Source: Flavobacterium sp. SUN052 (GTDB taxonomy: Bacteria; Bacteroidota; Bacteroidia; Flavobacteriales; Flavobacteriaceae). From it: DNA of 64,000 bases. The notes beneath the pieces are model-generated. The model ran no database searches, was not told the DNA's origin, and saw nothing but the letters and a program-made list of their open reading frames with translations. Positions 1 through 7,731 of this stretch are shown piece by piece. The stretch's first letter is position 1, and each line of letters begins with the position of its first letter. Made by a program: the position numbers and the translations under genes. The DNA lies in assembly GCF_028867935.1 (NCBI RefSeq), contig NZ_JAPQNS010000006.1, positions 62,001 to 126,000 of the forward strand. Reading direction: 5' to 3'.

Positions 1-45
1 AAAGAGTTCGGGGCTGGCTGATATAATCGTTGCCAGCCCCAACCG

Positions 46-627
46 TTACCTGATTTTAAACGAAACCCCAATATTTCCCTGCAACCGATACAAGGGGGTA
101 GTAAATGCCTGCCGTGTAATAGCAGTGCCTTCCAGACTGCCCTCGATAGCCCAGCGCCTACTCAACCGGTAATGAGCCCCAAGGCCAGCGTTAGCCTGAA
201 TTGCTCGTGTGGTCATGCTGCCGGTTCCTCTATAAATTTCCCACGGACTGCGAAACTGTGACGTAAACTTGCTTTGCCCTGCCGTAACACCCCCTTGCAG
301 GAATAGAGCCAGACGTGGGTTGCGCACAAAATAGTACCGGGTCGATACACCAAGTCCTGCGTATCGGTTCAGTTCGGCATACTTTTCATACCGCCCTTCG
401 AGTGACACCGACCAGCCATCTTTCAGAAAATAGCTCACACGTGGTGTTAAACGGTATGTGCCCCCCTGGAAGCTGGAATAGCTGGCGTATCCGCCCGTTG
501 CATTTAAGCTCACACCTACTGTTCCCTTGCCCAGCAGGTCGGTTTGTTTGTCGTCGGAAGTTGGTGTGGTTTGGGCCAGAAGGGCCGTGGGAAACACTAC
601 TCCCAGTATTAAAATAAAGCGTGTCAT
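46..627 (-). CDS. Small outer-membrane beta-barrel protein
   Basis: This is a 193-residue exported protein. The first ~19 residues form a signal peptide (MTRFILILG... ending in LLAQ). The rest alternates polar and hydrophobic residues with many Gly/Tyr/Arg positions, as in strands of an 8-stranded barrel, and it ends in the strand-like GVSFKIR. That pattern fits the broad 'outer membrane beta-barrel' families common in Bacteroidota. Substrate and partner are not visible. It is divergent from the aldo/keto reductase gene with a ~129-bp gap that shows no clear operator. The function is unknown; the barrel assignment rests on strand pattern rather than a named motif. Confidence 0.75.
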   Translation of the reverse strand: MTRFILILGVVFPTALLAQTTPTSDDKQTDLLGKGTVGVSLNATGGYASYSSFQGGTYRLTPRVSYFLKDGWSVSLEGRYEKYAELNRYAGLGVSTRYYFVRNPRLALFLQGGVTAGQSKFTSQFRSPWEIYRGTGSMTTRAIQANAGLGAHYRLSRRWAIEGSLEGTAITRQAFTTPLYRLQGNIGVSFKIR

Positions 628-756
628 ACAAACAGTTTTAGGTTTTGACTAGTAGAGTTATAAAGAGTCGGCTTCGTTGGAACGTTAAGGTTCTTTAACA
701 AGAGATCGGAGCCGCTCTTGCAGACATAGTCAAACCAAACCACAGTAAACAATCGT

Positions 757-1638
757 ATGCAAACGCAAACTGAAAAACCCGCTCTGGCTTCTGGCACGAT
801 TACCCTTGGGGGAGATCTTACCGTGAACCGACTTGGATACGGTGCCATGCGCATTACCGGGCAGGGAATCTGGGGACCTCCCCGCAACCGCGATGAGGCT
901 ATCCAGGTTCTGAAACGCTGTCTTGATCTGGGTATCAACTTTATCGACACCGCCGATTCGTACGGCCCATATGTTTCAGAGGAACTCATTGCCGAAGCGC
1001 TGCATCCTTATGCAAAAGACCTGGTGATCGGCACAAAAGGAGGTCTGCTCCGCACGGGCCCCAATCAATGGCCTGTTGACGGAAGCCGCAAGCACCTTGA
1101 AGAAGCGTTGAACGGAAGCCTGAAACGACTGAAAGTGGAGCAGATCGACCTGTATCAGCTACACCGTTTTGATGACAAAGTCCCGTCGGAAGAGTATCTG
1201 GGATTTTTGAAAGAAGCGCAGGAACAAGGCAAGATCAAACACATTGGCTTGTCTGAAGTAGATGTAAACCAGATCAAAGAAGCGCAACAGTATTTCGAGG
1301 TGGTGTCAGTACAGAACATGTACAGCTTTAGCCAGCAAAAATGGAATCCGACGCTCAAATACTGCGAAGAGCAAAACATCGCGTTTATTCCGTGGTATCC
1401 GCTGGGTGGGGGCGATTTGGGCTCTGAAGAAGCGTTACACCGCGTAACCGAGCGTCACCGGAGCAACGGATCGAATGTGAGTGAATTCCAGATTGCCCTG
1501 GCGTGGTTGTTGGCGGCATCGCCCATGATGCTGCTCATTCCGGGAACATCGTCGGTAGCGCATTTAGAGGAGAACACTGCGGCTGCCGAGATCAAACTGA
1601 CCGACGAAGATTTGAAGGATATGCCCTTGCCAGAATAG
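757..1638 (+). CDS. Aldo/keto reductase family oxidoreductase
   Basis: The 293-residue product is a soluble NAD(P)H-dependent (alpha/beta)8-barrel reductase of carbonyl compounds. The family tetrad is visible: Asp and Tyr in the DTADSYG stretch (~residues 64-69), Lys in IGTKGG (~92) and His in YQLHRF (~136). LIPGTSS near residue 260 matches the C-terminal cofactor-binding segment. Length is typical of the short YdbC/YajO-like AKR group. The ATG at 757 opens an N-terminus with the usual short beta-hairpin. It is a single gene, and a strong hairpin follows at 1644-1712. The physiological substrate cannot be read from the sequence. Confidence 0.93.
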   Translation: MQTQTEKPALASGTITLGGDLTVNRLGYGAMRITGQGIWGPPRNRDEAIQVLKRCLDLGINFIDTADSYGPYVSEELIAEALHPYAKDLVIGTKGGLLRTGPNQWPVDGSRKHLEEALNGSLKRLKVEQIDLYQLHRFDDKVPSEEYLGFLKEAQEQGKIKHIGLSEVDVNQIKEAQQYFEVVSVQNMYSFSQQKWNPTLKYCEEQNIAFIPWYPLGGGDLGSEEALHRVTERHRSNGSNVSEFQIALAWLLAASPMMLLIPGTSSVAHLEENTAAAEIKLTDEDLKDMPLPE

Positions 1639-1643
1639 AGGGT

Positions 1644-1712
1644 GAGTAAAGCCAAACGGGTGGCCGACACACTAGAAAGTATGTGTCAGTCACCCGTTTT
1701 CTCTACTTACTC
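1644..1712. terminator. Bidirectional terminator between convergent genes
   Basis: Arms 1654-1671 and 1682-1699 pair over 15 of 18 positions with a 3-nt internal mismatch, inside an outer GAGTAA/TTACTC pair. The structure lies between the aldo/keto reductase stop and the convergent DUF2383 gene and ends in TTTT, so it can serve both. Confidence 0.75.
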
Positions 1713-1724
1713 GCTCTTTTTTAC

Positions 1725-2177
1725 CTAACCCTTATGTAGTGTCTTGATCTTGTCGAGGGCGCTTTTCAGCTCGCTCAACTGATTCTGAAGTTGCTCTTTG
1801 ATGTATGCCGGAATATGGTTCTCTTCGATTGCATCTTCGTAGGCTTCGATAGCCGCATTCTCGCCAAACTCCACCGAACTCAGTACTGTATCTTTGTCTT
1901 TACCGGTGAATGCCGCTTTAACGTCGATCCAGGCGCGGTGAATTTTACTGCCTGTATCGGTTGAGGTTGCGTCCGAAACCGCCGTGCCATCAATCCGAAC
2001 GATGTGATCGGCCAATTGACTGCGGAAGTTCTGGCTCTGGATGATCATTTGCCGAAACAGCGAGTCTAGTTGCGAATCTTCTGTGTCTTCGACCGCTTTC
2101 TCATAGCCCATGATCCGGTCGTTGTTAATCTTGACGAGGTCGTTGAGCGACTCAACAATTTCTTCGTTCTTAATCAT
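1725..2177 (-). CDS. PA2169-type four-helix-bundle protein (DUF2383)
   Basis: This is a 150-residue, entirely helical, acidic cytoplasmic protein. It opens with a NEEIVESLNDLVKINNDRI-like helix, and Glu/Asp recur in helix registers (GYEKAVED, GENAAIEAYEDAIEE), as in ferritin-like PA2169/DUF2383 proteins. In other Bacteroidota these proteins are often stress or stationary-phase induced. No enzymatic activity is established, and metal binding is only inferred from the fold. ATG at 2177 is the natural start. The gene is transcribed away from the helicase terminator region. Confidence 0.85.
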   Translation of the reverse strand: MIKNEEIVESLNDLVKINNDRIMGYEKAVEDTEDSQLDSLFRQMIIQSQNFRSQLADHIVRIDGTAVSDATSTDTGSKIHRAWIDVKAAFTGKDKDTVLSSVEFGENAAIEAYEDAIEENHIPAYIKEQLQNQLSELKSALDKIKTLHKG

Positions 2178-2283
2178 AACGTGTTGTGTTTTTGTGGTTT
2201 AATAGGTGCGAGACCCAAAACTGTAGAACACTACCAACCCGAGAATGTTTGCAGAAATTAGTTTGTAAACGCTTTGATACACA

Positions 2284-2331
2284 GACGCCAGATTGCCGAA
2301 AAGGTGAAGGACCCTCTGGCAATCTGGCGTC
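2284..2331 (-). terminator. Hairpin terminator of the helicase gene
   Basis: A perfect 14-bp inverted repeat (2284-2297 with 2318-2331) with a 20-nt loop starts 22 bases beyond the helicase stop on the minus strand. The minus-strand flank is not a long T run, so efficiency is uncertain. Confidence 0.65.
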
Positions 2332-2352
2332 GTTATATAAAATCTGTTAGTT

Positions 2353-3768
2353 CTACCGCCGGAATCGGTTACGATCTCCGCTGCCGGGTTCCCGCTCCCG
2401 GTCGAACGAACTGCCGGGGCGTGGTAGGTTGTTGTTGCGTTCCTGGTTGCCGGGGCCGGGGTTGTTATTACGTTGCAGCACCTGACCGCGACCGCTGCTG
2501 CCAGCGGGACGTGGTGGGCGCGACTGGCTCGACGACTGACCGTTGCCACTGTTTTGGCGGCCACCTCCAGCAGCTGGTTTCTGACGAGGCTGGTTAGTAG
2601 GGCGTGACGTTGTCAGCGGAACACTAGCTCCCCGCATCGCATACGGATGATTAGTTTCAACCGGGATCTGCTTACCAATCAGCTTCTGAATATCGCGCAG
2701 ATAAACCTGTTCTTCTTCTTCACAAAACGACATGGCCCGGCCATCGTGACCAGCGCGGCCGGTGCGGCCAATGCGGTGAACGTAGGTTTCGGGGATGTTG
2801 GGAATTTCGTAATTGATCACGCACGACAGTTCATCAACGTCGATACCGCGAGCGGCAATGTCCGTTGCAATCAGTACGCGGAGCGTGCCGTTTTTGAAAC
2901 CGCCCAAAGCCCGCTGACGAGCGTTTTGCGACTTGTTTCCATGAATTGCTTCGGCTTCAATACCTGATTTGCGCAGATCTTTCACTACGTGATCGGCCCC
3001 GTGTTTTGTGCGGGTAAATACCAGTACTGACTTAATCAAATCGTCCTCAAGAATATCGACCAGCAGTTTTTTCTTGTCGCTTTTGCTGACAAAATACACG
3101 ACCTGATCAACTTTTTCAGCTGTGGTCGAGACGGGAGTAACCTCTACTTTGGCGGGGCGATTCAGTATTGTATCGGCCAGTTTGGCTACGTCGTCGGGCA
3201 TGGTTGCCGAGAAAAACAGCGATTGCCGTTTAGCAGGAAGTTTGGCAATTACTTTACGCACATCGTGAATAAAGCCCATGTCGAGCATACGGTCGGCCTC
3301 GTCCAACACAAACCGTTCGAGGCTGCGGAGGTTAATGTGACCCTGGTTCATCAGGTCGAGCAAACGGCCGGGTGTTGCCACCAGAATGTCAACTCCGGCA
3401 CGGAGCGCATTCACTTGTGAGTGTTGCGAAACACCGCCGAAAATAACAGTGGCGCGAAGGCCCAAATGCCGACCATAGGCGGCAAAACTTTCCTCAATCT
3501 GAATAGCTAACTCCCGTGTGGGAGTCATAATCAAGGCCCGAATGGGGCGGGGACCTTTGTTACTGAGGGGAGTCTGGTCGAGCAGTTGAAGAATTGGAAT
3601 AGCGAAAGCGGCTGTTTTTCCGGTACCTGTCTGGGCAATGCCAAGCAGATCACGTTCTTCTAGTAGATAGGGGATTGCCTGTTGCTGAATGGGCGTAGGC
3701 GTAGTGTATCCTTCCGTATCGAGCGCCTTTAGTATTGGCTCAATAAGGTTTAAATCATTAAAAGTCAT
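2353..3768 (-). CDS. DEAD-box ATP-dependent RNA helicase, RhlE-like
   Basis: The 471-residue protein unwinds RNA duplexes using ATP, probably in ribosome biogenesis or RNA decay. All DEAD-box motifs are present: Q motif [10 protein letters not shown] (~22-32), Walker A AQTGTGKT (~47-54), [16 protein letters not shown] in VLDEADRML (~155), SAT, then the helicase-C motifs [17 protein letters not shown] and [10 protein letters not shown] (~335). From ~385 the tail is low complexity, rich in Arg, Asn, Pro, Gly and Gln, typical of the RNA-binding extension of Bacteroidota RhlE proteins. It is monocistronic with its own terminator at 2284-2331. The family call is secure; the RhlE subfamily is inferred from sequence style. 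Confidence 0.95.
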   Translation of the reverse strand: MTFNDLNLIEPILKALDTEGYTTPTPIQQQAIPYLLEERDLLGIAQTGTGKTAAFAIPILQLLDQTPLSNKGPRPIRALIMTPTRELAIQIEESFAAYGRHLGLRATVIFGGVSQHSQVNALRAGVDILVATPGRLLDLMNQGHINLRSLERFVLDEADRMLDMGFIHDVRKVIAKLPAKRQSLFFSATMPDDVAKLADTILNRPAKVEVTPVSTTAEKVDQVVYFVSKSDKKKLLVDILEDDLIKSVLVFTRTKHGADHVVKDLRKSGIEAEAIHGNKSQNARQRALGGFKNGTLRVLIATDIAARGIDVDELSCVINYEIPNIPETYVHRIGRTGRAGHDGRAMSFCEEEEQVYLRDIQKLIGKQIPVETNHPYAMRGASVPLTTSRPTNQPRQKPAAGGGRQNSGNGQSSSQSRPPRPAGSSGRGQVLQRNNNPGPGNQERNNNLPRPGSSFDREREPGSGDRNRFRR

Positions 3769-3955
3769 TGACTTATAAAAGGGGCCGGGGGGAAGAGATA
3801 ATGTATAATGAAAAGAATTTCATCACCCATTGTTCATTAAAAAATCTCCGGCGTGTGAATGCGGCAGGCAGCAGAATGGGTCCGAGACGGAGCCGCGAAT
3901 TAACGTACTAACGCATCTTAGGCGAAAATGATGCCAAAGTGCAGAAACTTAATAC

Positions 3956-5029
3956 TTAGTCTATCTCGATTACCACGCCTTTGCCCACCGGATGCGCCAC
4001 ACAAGTCAACACATAGCCAGCTTTCAATTCAGAATCCGACAACGCATCTTCTTCGTCCAGCTTCACCTGGCCCGATACGCATTTACCCAGGCAAGCCGTA
4101 CACATACCTGCCTGACACGAGTACGGAAGGTCGATGTCTAGGTCCAGGGCGGCCTCCAGAATGGTCTGGTGCGGAGCCACCGCAAATTTGTATTCGGTAC
4201 CTTCGTAGATTACAGTTACCTCACCCTCGGCAGCGTCGGCTGTAGTCGGATCTTCTTCTACCTCGCCAACGGCCGACTCCGTTGTCGCCGTGGCGAAACT
4301 TTCTTTAAATACGCGCTCAGTCGGAATGCCGAATAGGGAGAGTGCTTTCCGGGCTTCGTCCATCATGCCATCGGGGCCGCAGAGGTAAAAACTGGCGTTG
4401 GCCCGTTCGGAGGCTGGTAATTCGTCGAGCAGTTTGGCCAGCATATGTCCGTTCAACCGCCCTTCCAGTCCGGTATAGCCGAATGAAGGCTGACTCAGTA
4501 CGTGGGTCGTGTGGAAACGGGCGCTACTGTAAGCCTGCTCCATCGCATCTAAATGCGACTTGAAAATGATTGACTGCTGATTCCGATTGCCGTAAATAAG
4601 CCAGACCCGACTGTTGGGTTCGCTGTGCAGAAACGATTTGGCCATCGAGAACAGGGGCGTAATGCCGCTACCAGCCCCAATCAATACAACTGTCCGACGA
4701 TTGGCGGGGTCGAGCTTGGGCACAAACGTACCCATTGGCTCCAGTGTTTCCAGAATATCGTCTTTCTTGATCCGGTCGCAGAGGTAGTTTGACACCAGCC
4801 CGCCCGGTAGCCGTTTTATCGTTACCGCCAGTGAAACATCGACGTGGGGTGAACTCGACATGGAGTAAGACCGGCGGAGTTTTTGGCTATTTAAGTTGAG
4901 CGCAAAGGTCAGAAACTGACCGGGCTGATACCGTATTTCCTGACTGATGGGGTGCCAGAACTGGATAGTCACGGCGTCTGGTGTTTCGCGAGTGACTTCT
5001 TTTACTTTCAAAAAATATCTATTGGCCAT
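3956..5029 (-). CDS. Ferredoxin-NADP reductase-type flavoprotein with C-terminal [2Fe-2S] domain (PaaE-like)
   Basis: This single-chain electron-transfer reductase has an FAD domain with RSYSMSSS (~residues 70-80), an NAD(P) domain with GAGSGITPLFS (~120) and, after an acidic linker rich in Glu/Ala/Thr, a plant-type ferredoxin domain. The ferredoxin Cys set is C-x4-C-x2-C in CQAGMCTAC plus a distal Cys in LTCVAHP. This order matches PaaE and Hcr-type reductases, which feed electrons to an oxygenase or hybrid-cluster protein. No paa genes are nearby, so the acceptor is unknown. I chose the ATG at 5029 (MANRYF...), where conserved sequence begins; an in-frame start at 5083 would add 18 unconserved residues. 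Confidence 0.9.
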   Translation of the reverse strand: MANRYFLKVKEVTRETPDAVTIQFWHPISQEIRYQPGQFLTFALNLNSQKLRRSYSMSSSPHVDVSLAVTIKRLPGGLVSNYLCDRIKKDDILETLEPMGTFVPKLDPANRRTVVLIGAGSGITPLFSMAKSFLHSEPNSRVWLIYGNRNQQSIIFKSHLDAMEQAYSSARFHTTHVLSQPSFGYTGLEGRLNGHMLAKLLDELPASERANASFYLCGPDGMMDEARKALSLFGIPTERVFKESFATATTESAVGEVEEDPTTADAAEGEVTVIYEGTEYKFAVAPHQTILEAALDLDIDLPYSCQAGMCTACLGKCVSGQVKLDEEDALSDSELKAGYVLTCVAHPVGKGVVIEID

Positions 5030-5191
5030 TTGTTCGGTCCGCCGTGGCGGTTGATCTCTCTGTGGGGTTGTGTTCGGCTGCAAAGGTACAGCAACAAGCC
5101 ATAAACTACCGTATGAGCTTCAGGGTTCGCGCTTGCTGCCAAATGAAACAGACTTGTTATATTTGGCAGCAAACCAGGGTAACCCTTCCCC

Positions 5192-7126
5192 ATGAATAGT
5201 GCTGGCCATACGCTTGTTGACGACCTCAACAAGCTGATCGACGAGCGACTCGATGATCCTTCGTTTTCAATTGAATCCATCTGCCAGACTCTGGGGATTA
5301 GTCGTTCGCAACTGTACCGGATTCTAAAAGAAGAAACCAACCTCTCCACAACGCGCTACCTAAGAAAACGCAGGCTCCTGAAAACCAGAGAACTGCTGCT
5401 AAGTACTGACCTCCGTATTTCAGAAATTTGTGATCGGGTAGGCTTCACCAGTCCGCAGAATCTGAGCACCTATTTTACGGAAGAGTTCGGCTTGTCGCCC
5501 ACCGAATTCAGAAAAATGCAGCAGTTCGAGCCAGTTGCTTTACCGGTTGTGGCCGAACTTGAGCCCGAACCCAGAGCAACTGAACTCGAACCCGTTGTTT
5601 CAATACCGCCCCGGCCTGTGCCATTCTGGGAACGCCGACGAAATTGGCTCATGGGTGGGTTAGTCGCTCTACTGAGCCTTGTGATAGTGAGCTTATACTG
5701 GACTTTGCGGCAGCCTGACCAGGAGCCACTGAAACTTCCGGCCACTAACACAATAGCCATTTTGCCTTTTGTAAATCTGGGCGGGGGAGACAGTAGCCCG
5801 GCCCGTGATGGGGTCATGGACGAGGTATATTCGTCGGTGTCGCTGCTGAAAAGCCTGAAAGTAATTGCCCGTTCGTCGTCGGATCAGTACCAGAATACCA
5901 AAAAAAGCATGTGGCAAATCGGCGACGAGCTGCATGTAGCGCATTTGCTGAAGGGGAGTGTCTTGAAATCGGGCGATCAACTGCAAGTAAAGCTTGAACT
6001 TATTGGTACCCAGGACGACATTCGAGAGTGGGAACGGGTTTATCAGGGTAATTACCAGACTATTTTTTCGATGACCGATCAGATGGTTAGGGATGTGACT
6101 GACCAGCTTGATAAGGCCATTGGTTCTACTACTCACGACTCGGTGAAGGTATCGGGTGGAGTACAGCGCAACCCGACACGGACCCGCAATCTGGAAGCGT
6201 ATAACCTGTTTTTACAGGGGCGTCAGCTGGTGGTGGGGCGTAGCAAGGACAACCTGCTTCAAAGCCTGAACCGCTTCGACCGGGCTCTCGCGCTCGATTC
6301 GACGTTTGCCGAAGCGTACGCATTTAAAGCAACCGCTTACATGCTACTGTGGGTACTGAACTACGCCGATGTCAAAACCACCTATGGGCCAGCCGAACAG
6401 GCCGCGCTAACGGCGATTCGGCTCGATCCGACAAACAGCACGGCCTACGGGGCGCTAGGGTCCCTCTATCATAACAGCTACCAGTGGAAAGCTGCCGACA
6501 ACGCGTTTCGGATTGGGCTTCAGCATAGCCCTAACGATGCTCAACTTACATACTGGTATAGTCTGCTGTTGCGGTCGGTGGGCCGCTTGCCCGAAGCCGT
6601 TCGCTACAGCCAACGGGCCGTTGAGCTGGACCCGCTCTACCCCGTTATCCTGACGGGGCATATCCTGAATTGTATTTATCTGGGCGATAAGGTAAAAGCG
6701 CAGGAAGCCATTCGGAGCGGGGAAGGTATCTTCGATAATGCGTTTATTTATTACCTCGGTAGAGGCTATTATTACTTAGATCAGGCCGACTATGCTCAGG
6801 CCATTGCCAGTTTCAATACACTTCTCCGCCTAAATCCGAACTATAAAAATTACGAATCAGCCAATATGTATTGCCTGGCCCGACAAGGCAAACGCGCCGA
6901 GGCATTGGCCTGGTTGCAACGGCTACCCCGAACAAGCCCCCGTGCTGATTACGACCGGGCAGTGGTATTTGCGGGTCTGGCTGAGAGCGATAGTTGCCTG
7001 CACTACCTCAAAAAAGCCGCCGACGGGGGCTTCTATCACCGCGATATGATGGTGAGCACACTGTTTAAACCGTACCGTACTCATCCGACATTCCGGGCCA
7101 TCCTGCGGCAGTATCAGCTAAACTAA
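5192..7126 (+). CDS. AraC-family HTH / transmembrane / TolB-like / TPR regulator
   Basis: The 644-residue membrane-anchored regulator begins with a double helix-turn-helix AraC domain (~1-110; LGISRSQLYRILKE and the second helix pair VGFTSPQNLSTYF). A Pro/Glu-rich linker follows, then one transmembrane helix (~152-172, flanked by RRR on the cytoplasmic side), a TolB/FlgO-like domain (~185-305, beginning with IAILPF) and TPR-like helical repeats (~330-590). The DNA-binding end should be cytoplasmic and the repeats periplasmic. This architecture recurs in Bacteroidota but ligands are unknown. It is divergent from the PaaE-like reductase with a ~160-bp gap, so that gene is a candidate target. 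Confidence 0.88.
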   Translation: MNSAGHTLVDDLNKLIDERLDDPSFSIESICQTLGISRSQLYRILKEETNLSTTRYLRKRRLLKTRELLLSTDLRISEICDRVGFTSPQNLSTYFTEEFGLSPTEFRKMQQFEPVALPVVAELEPEPRATELEPVVSIPPRPVPFWERRRNWLMGGLVALLSLVIVSLYWTLRQPDQEPLKLPATNTIAILPFVNLGGGDSSPARDGVMDEVYSSVSLLKSLKVIARSSSDQYQNTKKSMWQIGDELHVAHLLKGSVLKSGDQLQVKLELIGTQDDIREWERVYQGNYQTIFSMTDQMVRDVTDQLDKAIGSTTHDSVKVSGGVQRNPTRTRNLEAYNLFLQGRQLVVGRSKDNLLQSLNRFDRALALDSTFAEAYAFKATAYMLLWVLNYADVKTTYGPAEQAALTAIRLDPTNSTAYGALGSLYHNSYQWKAADNAFRIGLQHSPNDAQLTYWYSLLLRSVGRLPEAVRYSQRAVELDPLYPVILTGHILNCIYLGDKVKAQEAIRSGEGIFDNAFIYYLGRGYYYLDQADYAQAIASFNTLLRLNPNYKNYESANMYCLARQGKRAEALAWLQRLPRTSPRADYDRAVVFAGLAESDSCLHYLKKAADGGFYHRDMMVSTLFKPYRTHPTFRAILRQYQLN

Positions 7127-7269
7127 ATGTAGATTTGTGTTTATAAATGCACCAATACACGAAGTTTTTTTCGGCTTTGCATCCCTACCAAACGTTTTTG
7201 AACGAATAGCAGAAGCCTTTCCTGGCCCCGACGCAGAACTTGCCAGCAGCAAAATCACCCATCGCTGCC

Positions 7270-7698
7270 ATGCTGTTTCGTGTGTTACTCCCTCTTTTAC
7301 TGGCCGGTTGGCTAAGTGCCTGTAGCTCCTATTCGGAGACGGATACCCGAAAGGCGCAGACCGCCAACATCCGGCTCACCCGAACCCTGCATTCCTGCCT
7401 GAATGGGCGCGACTGGTCGGGGCTGGATACCCTCTTTGCGCCCACTGTACGCTACCGGGGTCGTGCCCTGGGCGATGCCGAGCTGGAAACACCCCGGGCC
7501 CAGTTTCTGACGCAGTACCGCCAATTAGTGCGGGCCGATCAGCCCGGCCGCTTCTCGCTCCGTCAGGTTTATCCGGCCGGGGCCTATCACGTCATTGTGG
7601 AGGGTATCACAACTCGTTCCAGGCCCGATACCTCCTACCCAATTTGTCTCATTTATACCATCGAAAAAGACCACATCAGCCGGGTGTGCGCCTACTGA
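7270..7698 (+). CDS. NTF2-like small lipoprotein
   Basis: The 142-residue lipoprotein has a lipobox LSAC after a short hydrophobic leader beginning MLFRVLL, so Cys ~17 is the likely lipidated residue. The mature part (TLHSCLNGRDWSGLDTLF..., then strands with YRGRALGD and HVIVEGITT) has the helix-plus-curved-sheet pattern of SnoaL/NTF2-like DUF4440 proteins. I start at 7270 because the upstream in-frame codons (from 7240) spoil the signal peptide. It lies just ahead of the giant surface-protein array, and no shared operon is evident. Function is unknown. Confidence 0.72.
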   Translation: MLFRVLLPLLLAGWLSACSSYSETDTRKAQTANIRLTRTLHSCLNGRDWSGLDTLFAPTVRYRGRALGDAELETPRAQFLTQYRQLVRADQPGRFSLRQVYPAGAYHVIVEGITTRSRPDTSYPICLIYTIEKDHISRVCAY

Positions 7699-7731
7699 TG
7701 CTTTTTCAATTGCTTTACCCCAACTCATTGT

